64,000 nucleotides of DNA from Bradyrhizobium sp. AZCC 1693 (GTDB lineage: Bacteria; Pseudomonadota; Alphaproteobacteria; Rhizobiales; Xanthobacteraceae): positions 4,712,001 through 4,776,000 of the forward strand of contig NZ_JAZHSD010000001.1 of assembly GCF_036924745.1 (NCBI RefSeq), written 5' to 3'. Below are positions 34,088 to 43,027 of this stretch, in pieces. The notes under the pieces were generated by a model that was given only the letters and a program-made list of their open reading frames with translations, did not search any database and had not been told where the DNA came from. Each line of letters starts with the position of its first letter. Within the stretch, counting starts at the first letter, position 1. Position numbers and translations under genes: made by a program.

Positions 34088-35269
34088 CTACGTCTCCACC
34101 AGCCCCGTACTCGACCCGCTCGCCGCGGAATCCTTCCGGCCATGCGGCAACGCCAGGTAGGATTCCGAGCTCATTTCGATCAGCCGTGACGAGGTCCGCT
34201 TGAACTCGTTGGCCTCATTGCCCCCGGCCGCCAGATAGAGCGACATCGGATCGGCTTCGGCTGACGCCATCAGCTTCACGGCATTGTCATAGAGCGTGTC
34301 GATCAGCGAGATGAAACGCTTGGCGGCGTTCCTCTCAGGGTAATCCATGACCGGAATGCGGTCGATCAGGATGGTGTGATAATCATGCGCCAGCCGCAAA
34401 TAGTCCGACGCGGCCAGCGGCTTTTCGCAGATATCGGCAAAGGAAAACCGCGCCACGCCGTGCGCCGAGCACGGCACATGCAGCTTGCGGCCCTTGATAG
34501 CGATGTCGCGCGACTTGCACGGCGCGTTGCCGGTCATCCTGCCCCAGGCGCGGTTGAGGACGAATTCGGCTTCCGGATCGTTCGTCAGCCACATCTTCAC
34601 GCCGGCGAGTTTTTCCAGGCGGAAATCAGTGCGCGCGTCGAGCCGCAGCACGTCCATGCGATCTGCGATCTGCGAAATGAACGGCAGGAACAGTGCACGG
34701 TTGAGCCCGCCCTTGTAGAGGTCTTCGGGCGCGACGTTCGAGGTCGCCACCACCACCGTGCCGAGTTCGAACAGTTTTGAGAACAGCCGCCCCAGGATCA
34801 TGGCGTCGGCGATGTCGGTGACGTGGAATTCGTCGAAGCACAACAGCCAGGCCTCGTCGAAGATGGCGTTGGCTGTCAGCTCGATAACGTCGCCGTCTGC
34901 AATTTCGCCGCGCGCGATGTTCTGGCGATAAGCGTAGATCTTCTCATGCGCCTCGGCCATGAATTCGTGGAAATGGGCGCGGCGCTTGTGCTGGACCGGT
35001 GAGTGCTGAAAGAACAGGTCCATCAGCATGGTCTTGCCGCGGCCGACCTCGCCATGAACGTAAAGCCCGCGCGGCGGGGCCTCGCTCTTGTCGCCGAACA
35101 GCCGGCCAAGCAGGCTGAGCTTGCGCGCCGGCTTGTAGCTGGAAAGCCGCTCCTCGAGCGCTGAGAACGCCTCGGCGGCGTCGGCCTGCGCGGGATCGGC
35201 CTCGATCGCGCCGGAGGAAACCAGCGCCTGATACTGTGCGCGGAACGAGGTGGGGTCAGTCGACAGCAT
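34088..35269 (-). CDS. zapE: Cell division protein ZapE (AFG1-like ATPase)
   Basis: ZapE is a cytosolic ATPase that associates with the division ring. The 393-residue protein has Walker A in HGEVGRGKTMLMDLFF near 72-87, Walker B in LLCFDEFHVTDIADAM near 142 and the VATSNVAPEDLYKGGLNR segment. This matches the AFG1/ZapE family. The mdh gene lies just downstream on the same strand, a common neighbourhood. Confidence 0.95.
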   Translation of the reverse strand: MLSTDPTSFRAQYQALVSSGAIEADPAQADAAEAFSALEERLSSYKPARKLSLLGRLFGDKSEAPPRGLYVHGEVGRGKTMLMDLFFQHSPVQHKRRAHFHEFMAEAHEKIYAYRQNIARGEIADGDVIELTANAIFDEAWLLCFDEFHVTDIADAMILGRLFSKLFELGTVVVATSNVAPEDLYKGGLNRALFLPFISQIADRMDVLRLDARTDFRLEKLAGVKMWLTNDPEAEFVLNRAWGRMTGNAPCKSRDIAIKGRKLHVPCSAHGVARFSFADICEKPLAASDYLRLAHDYHTILIDRIPVMDYPERNAAKRFISLIDTLYDNAVKLMASAEADPMSLYLAAGGNEANEFKRTSSRLIEMSSESYLALPHGRKDSAASGSSTGLVET

Positions 35270-35340
35270 GGCCCCCTTTCGGCCTCAAGCGAGCGGAAAT
35301 TGCAAGCCGGGAATTGGTGTTGGGGGTATGCAAACACAGC

Positions 35341-35445
35341 TCGTCATACCCGCGAAAGCGGGTATCCAGTACGCCGCGGCTTCTCGGTTCTATCGCAAGC
35401 GCCTCTGGTATACTGGATCATCCGCCTTCGCGGATGATGACAGCG
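35341..35445. repeat. Palindromic repeat (family B) after thpR
   Basis: Left arm GTCATACCCGCGAAAGCGGG plus TATCCAGTA, right arm TACTGGATCATCCGC plus GCGGATGATGAC. Between them is a variable core with CGCCGCGGCTTCTCGG. Same family as copies at 51054, 58341 and 60061. Confidence 0.85.
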
Positions 35446-35468
35446 ATGTTGCGGCATACCGCTGTGCC

Positions 35469-36005
35469 TCACGCACTCAGTGCGTAGGAATCCTCGACCA
35501 CATAGGGTCCGCCGCCGGTGGAGGCCCGCGACGAAAACAGCACGAAGCGCGATGCCATGAATGTGCGGCTCGGAAAATAGCCGCGCACCGAGAGATAATC
35601 GGCAACGTCCTGGCTCGACGCGTCATGCAGCCGCGCCAGCGTCACATGGGGGATGAATTTTCGCCCCTCCGGATCGAGTCCGAGCCGCTGCATCAGCCGT
35701 TCGAGTTCGGCCTGCAGCTCGATCAGCGGCCGGCTCGGCTCGACGGAAGCGACCACCGCGCGCGGTTTCTTGCCGCCAAAGCTTTGCAGGCCCTGCACCT
35801 TGACCTCGAACGGCTTGCGGTTGATCCGAAACAGCATCGAGGCGATTTCATTCGCCGACATGCCGTCGATATCGCCGATGAAGCGCAAGGTGACGTGGTA
35901 ATTTTCGGGATCGATCCAGCGGGCGCCGGGAAGGCCGCCACGCAAATTGGAAAGGCTCTGGCCGATCTCGGCCGGAATTTCCAGTCCAGCAAACAAACGC
36001 GGCAT
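35469..36005 (-). CDS. thpR: RNA 2',3'-cyclic phosphodiesterase
   Basis: ThpR (LigT family) opens 2',3'-cyclic phosphates and can join tRNA halves in vitro. The 178-residue protein has both catalytic HxT motifs: YHVTLRFIGD near 42-51 and FIPHVTLARL near 120-130. The start MPRLFAGLEIP at 36005 is the standard family start; the frame goes 11 codons further upstream without need. Confidence 0.94.
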   Translation of the reverse strand: MPRLFAGLEIPAEIGQSLSNLRGGLPGARWIDPENYHVTLRFIGDIDGMSANEIASMLFRINRKPFEVKVQGLQSFGGKKPRAVVASVEPSRPLIELQAELERLMQRLGLDPEGRKFIPHVTLARLHDASSQDVADYLSVRGYFPSRTFMASRFVLFSSRASTGGGPYVVEDSYALSA

Positions 36006-36185
36006 CGCACGACTCCCGATGCTTGGGCATGACCTCAAAAAGGACCATGTCCTGTAACAGCGCCCGGCGACGAATCACCGATCACTAATTCCTACCCGAC
36101 TTATATGACTCTGCGAAGCACGCGCCGCGCGCGGAGCGGAAAGCTACGGGGAAAACCACCGGTAACGTTATCGTTTGCATCTTTT

Positions 36186-36851
36186 TCAACTCCGCTGCCC
36201 GGAGATCGTGCCGAGAAATGCCTCCACCATAGGCAGAATATTCTTCACGATGGCATCGACGCCCTCGGCGGTCGGATGCAGCCCGTCCGCCTGGTTGAGT
36301 TTGGCTTCGGCGGCGACCCCTTCCAGGAAAAACGGGTAAAGCGGGACACCGAAGGATTTGGCAAGCTCCGGATAGATCGCATTGAAGCGCGCGGCATATT
36401 CGCTGCCGTAATTGGGCGGGGCAAGCATTCCGCACATGAGAACCGCGATCTTGCGCGCCTTCAGCCGCGTCAGGATATCGGTCAGCGCGGCACGGGTGAC
36501 GGCGGGGTCGATCCCGCGCAGCGCGTCGTTGGCGCCGAGTTCGAGAATCACCGCCTCTGTTCCCTCCGGGATCGACCAGTCCAGACGGTCGCGGCCGCCA
36601 GACGAGGTATCGCCGGATACCCCGGCATTGATCATGTCGACCTTTATCCCTTTGTCGCTCAACGCTTTTTGCAGGCGAGCCGGGAACGCCGCCGAGGCCT
36701 GTAGGCCGAGGCCTGCGCTCAAGGAATCGCCGAGCACGACCATTTTGACCGGTTTGGCCGGCGCGGTAGCCGGGACTTGAGCCTGAGCTTGGGCCCAAAC
36801 CGGCCCCGCCGTCATCAAAGCCATAATCAACACGCGTATGTGCGCAAACAT
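36186..36851 (-). CDS. tesA: Arylesterase / lysophospholipase, SGNH (GDSL) family, TesA-like
   Basis: The 221-residue protein begins with a signal peptide (MFAHIRVLIMALMTAGPVWAQA) and should act in the periplasm. The four SGNH blocks are present: VVLGDSLSAGLG, Gly in AGVSGDTSSGG, LGANDALRGI, and DGLHPTAEG. The ATG at 36851 gives the natural signal peptide; a longer frame to 36971 would overlap the divergent ABC gene. TesA is divergent from an ABC transporter pair, as in E. coli (tesA with ybbA-ybbP). Confidence 0.93.
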   Translation of the reverse strand: MFAHIRVLIMALMTAGPVWAQAQAQVPATAPAKPVKMVVLGDSLSAGLGLQASAAFPARLQKALSDKGIKVDMINAGVSGDTSSGGRDRLDWSIPEGTEAVILELGANDALRGIDPAVTRAALTDILTRLKARKIAVLMCGMLAPPNYGSEYAARFNAIYPELAKSFGVPLYPFFLEGVAAEAKLNQADGLHPTAEGVDAIVKNILPMVEAFLGTISGQRS

Positions 36852-36900
36852 CCGTTTCAAGCCCTCGACCCGAGTGGCTGAAGTGCCATATGACCGAGCC

Positions 36901-37614
36901 ATGGACAGTCGCATCGAAACCTCTTCACTGGCCGGCGTCGAGCCGGACACCATTTCCATTTCCAACGTCAACCTCTCGCTCGGTTCAGGCGCCGCTCGCG
37001 TTCATATCCTGAAAGATATCAGCCTTCGTGTGGCACCGGGCGAGGCGATCGGCCTGATCGGACCCTCTGGTTCCGGCAAATCCACCTTGCTGATGGTGAT
37101 GGCGGGGCTGGAGCGTCCTGACAGCGGAGAGGTGGTGGTCAACGGTACCCCGTTCAATGCTCTCGACGAGGATGCGCTGGCCCGCTTTCGCGGCCGCCAG
37201 GTCGGCATCGTGTTCCAGTCGTTTCATCTGATCCCTACCATGACGGCGCTGGAAAACGTCGCGGTGCCGCTGGAGCTCGCCGGAAATCCCGACGCGGCAG
37301 CGCGCGCGGCGCAGGAGCTGGCGTCCGTCGGGCTCGGCGAGCGCCTGCACCACTATCCGACACAATTGTCCGGAGGCGAGCAGCAGCGCGTGGCGCTCGC
37401 CCGCGCGCTGGCGCCGGATCCCGCCATTCTCGTTGCGGACGAGCCGACCGGCAATCTCGACGAAATCACCGGCAAGCAGATCGTCGACATGCTCTTCACC
37501 AAACACGCCGAGCGCGGCATGACGCTGGTGCTGGTGACGCACGACAGTTCGCTGGCGCAGCGCTGCGACCGCGTGGTGCGGCTGCGCTCGGGCCGGATCG
37601 ACGGACATTCATGA
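36901..37614 (+). CDS. ABC transporter ATP-binding protein (YbbA/LolD type)
   Basis: The 237-residue ATPase has Walker A GPSGSGKSTLLMVMAG near 55, the signature LSGGEQQRVALARAL near 155 and Walker B ILVADEPTGNLD near 178. It belongs to the MacB/LolD/YbbA group, which pairs with FtsX-like permeases. The ATG at 36901 (MDSRIETSS) leaves 49 bp to the divergent tesA. The stop overlaps the permease start by 4 bases. Confidence 0.95.
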   Translation: MDSRIETSSLAGVEPDTISISNVNLSLGSGAARVHILKDISLRVAPGEAIGLIGPSGSGKSTLLMVMAGLERPDSGEVVVNGTPFNALDEDALARFRGRQVGIVFQSFHLIPTMTALENVAVPLELAGNPDAAARAAQELASVGLGERLHHYPTQLSGGEQQRVALARALAPDPAILVADEPTGNLDEITGKQIVDMLFTKHAERGMTLVLVTHDSSLAQRCDRVVRLRSGRIDGHS

Positions 37615-40193
37615 CCACCATTTCCGAACCGGTCTATCGCAGCCGCGCATCATCCCTGGCGCTGCGCTACGCGCTGCGCGAATTGCGCGGCGGCTTGCGC
37701 GGCTTTTATGTCTTCATCGCCTGCATTGCGCTCGGCGTGATGGCGATTGCCGGCGTCGGCTCGGTCGCCGCTAGCCTCAGCGAAGGTTTGACCCGCGAGG
37801 GCCGCACGCTGCTCGGCGGCGACGTCGCATTCTCGCTGATCCAGCGCGAGGCCAAGCCGGAGGAAACAGCCTTCCTGCGCACGCGCGGCCAAGTTTCGGT
37901 CGCGGCGACGCTGCGTGTAATGGCTCGCAGCAACGACGGCAAGCTGGCGCTGGTCGAACTCAAGGCGGTGGACGGCAACTACCCGATGCTAGGGGAGCTG
38001 ACGCTCGATCCCAAAATCCCGATGGCGGATCTGTTGGCCGAACGCCAAGAAACTTCTGGAGCCGCGTTCGGCGCGGCGGTGGATTCCACGCTGCTGGCGC
38101 GGCTCGACCTGAAGCTCGGCGACCGCATCACAATCGGCAACGCCAGCTTCCAGATCCGCAGCGTGGTCGGCGCCGAGCCGGACAAGCTTGCCGGCAATGT
38201 CGGATTGGGCCCCCGCGTTCTCGTCGGCGAAGCGAGCCTGCGCGCCACCGGCTTGCTGCAGCCCGGCAGCCTGGTGCGCTGGATCTACCGGCTCAAGCTG
38301 CCGGACAACGCAGCCGACGACCGCGCCGCGACCCAACTGGTCGACAATGCACGCAGCGCCCTCCCCGAGGCCGGCTGGGAAATCCGCAGCCGCGGCAACG
38401 CCTCGCCGCAACTCGAACGCACCATCAACCGCTTCACCCAGTTCCTGACACTGGTCGGCCTCGCAGCGCTTCTGGTCGGCGGCGTCGGCGTCGCCAACGC
38501 GGTCAAGAGCCACATCGATCGCCGCCGCGACGTCATCGCCTCGTTCAAGGCGCTCGGCGCCACCGGCCGCGACGTCTTTACGATCTACCTGACGCAGGTG
38601 GTCGTGCTGGCCGGGATAGGCTCGGTGATCGGGCTCGCCGCCGGCGCGGCCTTGCCGTTCGTCATCGTCGGCGTGTTCGGCAAGGTGCTGCCGCTGCCCG
38701 TGATCCCTGCGCTACATGCCGACGAACTGGCGCTGTCGTTCATCTACGGCCTGCTCACCGCGCTCGCCTTCGGATTATGGCCGCTCGGCCGCGTGCACGA
38801 CGTGCCGGTCGCGGCCTTGTTTCGCGAGGAGGTCGCGCGCGAATGGCACCGGCCGCGCTGGGGTTATCTCGCGCTGATGGCGGTCGTCATCGCGCTGCTG
38901 GTCGCCGTCGCCATCGGGCTCGCCTATGACAAGCGGGTCGCCGCCGTCTTCGTCGTCTCCTCGGTTGCGGTGTTTGCGCTGCTGCGCGGTGTCGCCGCCG
39001 GCCTGATGGCGCTGGCACGCCGCATGCCGCGCAGCCGCATCACCATGCTGCGACTGGCCATTGCCAACATCCACCGGCCCGGCGCGCTGACGCCCTCGGT
39101 CGTGATGTCGCTCGGCCTTGGCCTCGCGGTGCTGGTCACGATCACCCAGATCGACGGCAATCTGCGCCGGCAATTCCTGGCCGCGCTGCCGGAGCGCGCG
39201 CCCTCGTTCTACTTCATCGACATCCCGACCGCCGACGCCGATCGCTTCGGCGCCTTTCTCAAGCAGGTGGCGCCGCAATCGACGGTTGAGGACGTGCCGA
39301 TGCTGCGCGGACGCATCGTCGGCGCCCGCGGCCTCAAGGCCGACCAGCTCAAGCCGTCGCAGGATTCTGAATGGGTGCTGCAGAGCGACCGCGGCCTGAC
39401 CTATACCGCCGAAATCCCCAAGGGCTCGAAGATCGTCGAGGGCGAATGGTGGCGCGCGGATTATAGCGGCCCGCCGCTGGTCTCGATGGAAAAGAAGATC
39501 GCCGACGGCCTGAAGCTCAAAATCGGCGACGAGATCGTGGTCAACGTGCTCGGCCGCGACATCCCGGCCAGGATCAGCAATTTGCGCAACATCGACTGGC
39601 AGGGGCTCGGCATCAATTTCGTGCTGGTGTTCTCGCCCAACGCCTTCAAGGGCGCGCCGCACAGCCATGTCGCGACCCTGTCCGAGGCTCACCCGGATCC
39701 CACCGGCGACGCGGCGATCATCAAGCAGGTGGCGGATGCTTTTCCGATGGTCACCAGCGTTCGGGTCCGTGAGGCGCTGGAAACCGTCGGCACTGTGGTC
39801 ACCAACCTCGTGCTCGCCATCCGCGGTGCCAGCGCGGTGACGCTGGTCTCGGCGATCCTGGTGCTGGGCGGCGCGCTGGCGGCCGGCCACCGCCACCGGG
39901 TCTATGACGCTGTCATCCTGAAGACGCTCGGCGCGACCCGGGTGCGCCTGCTCGGCGCCTACGCGCTGGAATACCTGATGATCGGCCTCGCCACGGCGGT
40001 TTTCGGCGTGATCGCGGGTTCGATCGCGGCCTGGCTGATCGTGACCCGGCTGATGACGCTCAGTTTCATCTGGCAGGCTGGCAGCGCCGCAGGCGTGGTC
40101 GCCGCCGCCCTGGTCGTCACGGTAGGCCTCGGGCTCGCCGGGACGTTGTTGGCCCTGAACCAGAAGCCGGCCAGCGTGCTACGGAATTTGTGA
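37611..40193 (+). CDS. ABC transporter permease, FtsX/YbbP type
   Basis: An 860-residue membrane protein with two FtsX blocks: a first helix at ~30-55 (FYVFIACIALGVMAIAGVG), a large periplasmic part, helices at ~275-420, further helices at ~425-480, a second periplasmic part and three helices near the C terminus (~735-855). The size and double FtsX layout match YbbP-like permeases. With the partner ATPase and TesA it probably acts on lipids or lipoproteins at the inner membrane, but the substrate is unknown. Confidence 0.94.
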   Translation: MTTISEPVYRSRASSLALRYALRELRGGLRGFYVFIACIALGVMAIAGVGSVAASLSEGLTREGRTLLGGDVAFSLIQREAKPEETAFLRTRGQVSVAATLRVMARSNDGKLALVELKAVDGNYPMLGELTLDPKIPMADLLAERQETSGAAFGAAVDSTLLARLDLKLGDRITIGNASFQIRSVVGAEPDKLAGNVGLGPRVLVGEASLRATGLLQPGSLVRWIYRLKLPDNAADDRAATQLVDNARSALPEAGWEIRSRGNASPQLERTINRFTQFLTLVGLAALLVGGVGVANAVKSHIDRRRDVIASFKALGATGRDVFTIYLTQVVVLAGIGSVIGLAAGAALPFVIVGVFGKVLPLPVIPALHADELALSFIYGLLTALAFGLWPLGRVHDVPVAALFREEVAREWHRPRWGYLALMAVVIALLVAVAIGLAYDKRVAAVFVVSSVAVFALLRGVAAGLMALARRMPRSRITMLRLAIANIHRPGALTPSVVMSLGLGLAVLVTITQIDGNLRRQFLAALPERAPSFYFIDIPTADADRFGAFLKQVAPQSTVEDVPMLRGRIVGARGLKADQLKPSQDSEWVLQSDRGLTYTAEIPKGSKIVEGEWWRADYSGPPLVSMEKKIADGLKLKIGDEIVVNVLGRDIPARISNLRNIDWQGLGINFVLVFSPNAFKGAPHSHVATLSEAHPDPTGDAAIIKQVADAFPMVTSVRVREALETVGTVVTNLVLAIRGASAVTLVSAILVLGGALAAGHRHRVYDAVILKTLGATRVRLLGAYALEYLMIGLATAVFGVIAGSIAAWLIVTRLMTLSFIWQAGSAAGVVAAALVVTVGLGLAGTLLALNQKPASVLRNL

Positions 40194-40434
40194 CAATTTG
40201 TAGCGGCGGAAAGGCGGGATTAACGCTGCTTTTGCTTGGGAATGACGGCAGAAGCGACATTCAGCCGCGCGTGGAAGCTTGCGTCGAATGTGTTAGTTTC
40301 CCACATACCAGCCAAGATCAGAGGCCGGCTTGATGACGTGAAATTAATGTCAGCAAATCGGGGCATCTGAGATAGAAATCTAACCGGCGCCGCAAACCCT
40401 TGCGCTCCGCCGGGCAACCAACGGGAATTCGACC

Positions 40435-41226
40435 ATGTCGGACCTAGACCGTAACTACGTATCTCCTTTCGGCCGGGCCGCCGGACGCGTTGACGCTGCG
40501 GCCGTCGATGCCGGTCTGCGCGCCTACATGCTGCGCATCTACAACTACATGAGCATCGGCCTGGCGATCACCGGCCTTGCCGCCCTCGGCGTCTACATGG
40601 CTGCGGTGACCACCGATCAGGCCGGCGCCGTCGCCAGGTTCGGCAACGCCTACCTGACGCAGTTCGGCTACGCGATGTACGTCAGCCCTCTGAAGTGGCT
40701 GTTCATCCTCGCACCGCTGGCCATGGTGTTTGCGATCTCGGCCGGCATCAACCGGCTGCGTCCTGCGACCGCCCAGATGCTGTTCTGGGTGTTCTCGGCG
40801 CTGATGGGCATTTCGCTGTCGTCGATCTTCCTGGTGTATACGCACACCTCGATCGTGCGGGTGTTCTTCATCACCGCGGCCACCTTCGGCGCACTGAGCC
40901 TGTACGGCTACACCACCAAGCGTGACATGAGCGGCATGGGGTCGTTCCTGTTCATGGGCCTGATCGGCATCATCATCGCGAGCCTGGTCAACCTGTTCCT
41001 GGCCAGCTCGATGCTGCAGTTCATCGTCTCGGTGGTCGGCGTGCTGGTGTTCGCGGGCCTCACCGCCTGGGATACCCAGCGGCTGAAGAACGAGTACATC
41101 TACGGCTATGCCTCGGGAGGCGCTGACGTTGAGGAGCGTGCGGCGATTACCGGTGCGCTGTCGCTCTACCTGAACTTCATCAACCTGTTCACGCTGCTGT
41201 TGCAGCTGCTCGGCCAGCGCGACTAA
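40435..41226 (+). CDS. Bax inhibitor-1/YccA family membrane protein
   Basis: The 263-residue protein has seven hydrophobic segments between ~35 and ~260 and family motifs such as YNYMSIGLAITGLAA, YVSPLKWLFILAPLAMVF, FFITAATFGALSLYGYTTKRDMSGMGSF (in part) and FAGLTAWDTQRLKNEY. This is the alphaproteobacterial BI-1 type (YbhL-like). Such proteins modulate membrane proteases or calcium leak; the role here is unknown. A clean terminator follows. Confidence 0.95.
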   Translation: MSDLDRNYVSPFGRAAGRVDAAAVDAGLRAYMLRIYNYMSIGLAITGLAALGVYMAAVTTDQAGAVARFGNAYLTQFGYAMYVSPLKWLFILAPLAMVFAISAGINRLRPATAQMLFWVFSALMGISLSSIFLVYTHTSIVRVFFITAATFGALSLYGYTTKRDMSGMGSFLFMGLIGIIIASLVNLFLASSMLQFIVSVVGVLVFAGLTAWDTQRLKNEYIYGYASGGADVEERAAITGALSLYLNFINLFTLLLQLLGQRD

Positions 41227-41251
41227 GCGCTGCCGCAGAGGTTACAAGTCG

Positions 41252-41279
41252 AAGCCCCGGCCCAGCGGCCGGGGCTTTT
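41252..41279 (+). terminator. Intrinsic terminator after the BI-1 gene
   Basis: AAGCCCCGGCC (41252-41262) and GGCCGGGGCTT (41267-41277) form a perfect 11-bp stem with a CAGC loop and a short T-run. Confidence 0.9.
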
Positions 41280-41295
41280 GTTTGGTCCAATACGC

Positions 41296-41325
41296 GTCAT
41301 GCCCGAGCATGACCCGGCCATGCCG
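41296..41325. repeat. Partial family A repeat
   Basis: CGTCATGCCCGAGCATGACC and the following CGGCCATGCCGG are a remnant of the family A palindrome, between the BI-1 terminator and the GNAT gene. Confidence 0.45.
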
Positions 41326-41369
41326 GAAAGAGCGTTGATCCGGATGCGCCTGCTGATATCTTTTCGGCC

Positions 41370-41900
41370 ATGTCCGCCGCTGAAATCCGGCCCGCCACCG
41401 AGGCCGACCTCCCCGCCATCACTGAAATCTACGAGCATGCCGTGCGCTACGGCACCGCGACGTTCGAGCTCGTCCCGCCGGATTTGGCCGAGATGACCCG
41501 GCGGTTCAACGTCCTGGTGAACGGCGGCTTCCCCTATTTCGCGGCCTCGGTCGAAGGCGATGTGATCGGCTACGCCTATGCCGGCCCTTATCGGCCGCGG
41601 CCGGCCTATCGTTTCACGGTGGAGAACTCGGTCTACTTGCAGCCCTCGATCCACCGCCGCGGCATCGGCCTGCAACTGATGCAGCGGCTGATCGCCGAAT
41701 GCGAGGCGCGCGGCTACCGGCAGATGATCGCGGTGATCGGCGATTCCGCCAATGCCGGCTCAATCGGCGTTCACACCAGGACTGGCTTCCAGATGATCGG
41801 AACCCATCCGAGCGTCGGCTTCAAATTCGGGCGCTGGCTGGACACGGTCATGATGCAGCGTGCGCTCGGCGAAGGCAGCACGACGCTCCCCGCTTCGTAG
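41370..41900 (+). CDS. GNAT family N-acetyltransferase (phosphinothricin acetyltransferase-like)
   Basis: The 176-residue protein has the PAT subgroup pattern: IRPATEADLPAITEIYEHAV-like opening, YAYAGPYRPRPAYRFTVENSVYL in the middle, and the acetyl-CoA loop HRRGIGLQLMQRLIAE near 110. It ends GFKFGRWLDTVMMQRAL, also typical of the group. The substrate may be phosphinothricin, methionine sulfoximine or another amine; sequence alone cannot decide. Confidence 0.92.
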   Translation: MSAAEIRPATEADLPAITEIYEHAVRYGTATFELVPPDLAEMTRRFNVLVNGGFPYFAASVEGDVIGYAYAGPYRPRPAYRFTVENSVYLQPSIHRRGIGLQLMQRLIAECEARGYRQMIAVIGDSANAGSIGVHTRTGFQMIGTHPSVGFKFGRWLDTVMMQRALGEGSTTLPAS

Positions 41901-41934
41901 TCTGGAGAACCGTAGCGCCTCTTTGGCGGTACAC

Positions 41935-42152
41935 CGCAGGACCCAGACTCAAAATCGCGAAAACAACCCCATGCAAAGAAGCGTCGTAGCTTCGTAATGT
42001 GGGCAAAGCCAACGGGTCACGCGAATGCGCGCCCGGCGACGAGCGCAATTGCGCTCGCACAGTGATGACAGGCTCCGCGCGCCCACCGTTCTTGCTCCCG
42101 TTGGGAAAGATGGTGGGCACGGCGCAAGCGCGCCTTTGCCCACCCCACGGCG
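41935..42152. repeat. Non-coding repeat-like region between GNAT gene and DUF2794
   Basis: The stretch contains AAATCGCGAAAACAACCCCATGC-type sequence and then GTGGGCAAAGCC... with GATGGTGGGCACGGCGCAAG and GCGCGCCTTTGCCCACC; the two GGGCAAAG/CTTTGCCC blocks are inverted. It looks like a dispersed non-coding element. No gene is supported here. Confidence 0.45.
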
Positions 42153-42158
42153 GCTTCG

Positions 42159-42530
42159 CTACACCAGCGCCAGCTTGCGATCGATCACCAGCAGCACGCG
42201 TTCGAGTTCGTGGCCGCGGCGCAGGATCAGGCCGGTCGCGGAGATCACGCTATACATGCCCTGCTTGCGCGCCAGCCGCGGATCCTTCTCGATCCGGTAA
42301 ATCGGCACTTCGGAAGCGCGGCGGAAGACCGAAAACACCGCGCGGTCTTTCAGGAAGTCGATGGCGTAGTCGCGCCATTCGCCGTCGGCGACCATGCGCC
42401 CATACAGATTGAGGATACGGTTGAGTTCGAGACGATTGAACGTGACACGATTTGGCGGTGGAACTGCAGTGGCGGGGCGCGCCACTGCGCGGCTCTCGCT
42501 TGGATCGGTGTCCTCCGATATCGAGCTCAT
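42159..42530 (-). CDS. DUF2794 domain protein
   Basis: The 123-residue protein has a disordered N terminus (~30 residues) and a compact domain: VTFNRLELNRILNLYGRMVADGEWRDYAIDFLKDRAVFSVFRRASE (in parts), then YRIEKDPRLARKQGMYSVI and LILRRGHELERVLLVIDRKL. This is the DUF2794 family, small conserved alphaproteobacterial proteins of unknown function. No signal peptide or membrane segment is seen. Confidence 0.88.
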   Translation of the reverse strand: MSSISEDTDPSESRAVARPATAVPPPNRVTFNRLELNRILNLYGRMVADGEWRDYAIDFLKDRAVFSVFRRASEVPIYRIEKDPRLARKQGMYSVISATGLILRRGHELERVLLVIDRKLALV

Positions 42531-42558
42531 GGAGCGCCTCCTGTCATCTCAGGCTCGT

Positions 42559-42587
42559 TCCCGAAAACCGGTCCCCACTTTTCGGGA
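42559..42587. repeat. TCCCGAAAA/TTTTCGGGA palindrome
   Basis: Perfect 9-bp arms TCCCGAAAA (42559-42567) and TTTTCGGGA (42579-42587) around CCGGTCCCCAC, followed by GCATGCC. This matches a short palindrome type common in related genomes. It lies in the leader of the DUF2794 gene. Confidence 0.6.
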
Positions 42588-42772
42588 GCATGCCGAGGTC
42601 CACATGATTGCGCTAACCGCAGGACCCTGCAAGGGGTGCAAATACAAAGGGAACCGCGCCGGATGACCCGGTATCACAGGAAATCTCGATTCACGGGATC
42701 GTTAGCGGAATCTTATTGCTGCCCCACTTCCGCCAAGCGTCCGCCCCGCTAGGTTGCGACAAGATAATCCTG

Positions 42773-42897
42773 CGTTGGCCCGGTCCTTTCGGTTCCGGAT
42801 TCCTCAGCCCCCAGCCCCCCGGGGCCGTCGGGATCGGGTCTGTTCGCAGAGGGAGTTAATCCCGATACTGGGCCAACGAAAGTTGGTCCTTTTTCTT
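42773..42897 (+). ncRNA. Candidate structured small RNA with intrinsic terminator
   Basis: The plus strand can fold into a closed multi-branch RNA. A 12-bp closing stem pairs CGTTGGCCCGGT (42773-42784) with ACTGGGCCAACG (42867-42878), one G-U. Inside are a CCCC-GGGG hairpin (42815-42824), and TCGGGAT (42828-42834) with ATCCCGA (42859-42865) enclosing a TCTG-TTCG-CAGA hairpin (42839-42850). The 3' end is a terminator: GGGCCAAC-GAAA-GTTGGTCC (42870-42889) and a T-rich tail. A GATAAT box at 42763-42768 is well placed for a start at ~42773, though no good -35 is seen. No plus-strand gene follows, so an independent RNA of ~125 nt is likelier than a riboswitch. I do not recognise the family. Confidence 0.55.
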
Positions 42898-42899
42898 TT
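42870..42899 (+). terminator. Intrinsic terminator of the candidate small RNA
   Basis: GGGCCAAC and GTTGGTCC pair (one G-U) around a GAAA tetraloop, followed by TTTTTTCTTTT. The left arm is shared with the closing stem of the RNA, so the two structures exclude each other. Confidence 0.8.
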
Positions 42900-42904
42900 G
42901 GGGG

Positions 42905-42956
42905 TCAGGCTTGGAGATCGGGCCTAGAGATCAGGCTTGGAGATCAGGCTTGGACA
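42905..42956. repeat. Four tandem 13-bp repeats
   Basis: Units TCAGGCTTGGAGA, TCGGGCCTAGAGA, TCAGGCTTGGAGA and TCAGGCTTGGACA run head to tail, directly after the small-RNA terminator. The second and last units differ by a few bases. There are no spacers, so this is a short tandem repeat, not CRISPR. Confidence 0.85.
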
Positions 42957-43027
42957 CGACGGCATTTCGGCGCGTTTGAACCGCGCCTGCTGCAGCGACA
43001 CCATTCAAGAAAATTCCGATAAGAGAA

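Noticed and set aside
40220..40417. 65-codon minus-strand frame before the BI-1 gene
   Set aside because: No ribosome site and no recognisable features; lies in the probable promoter region.
42773..42897. Riboswitch with antiterminator
   Set aside because: The competing stems look like one, but no plus-strand gene lies downstream within reach; an independent RNA is more likely.
42905..42956. CRISPR-like array
   Set aside because: The units are 13 bp, directly adjacent and without spacers; no cas genes are present.
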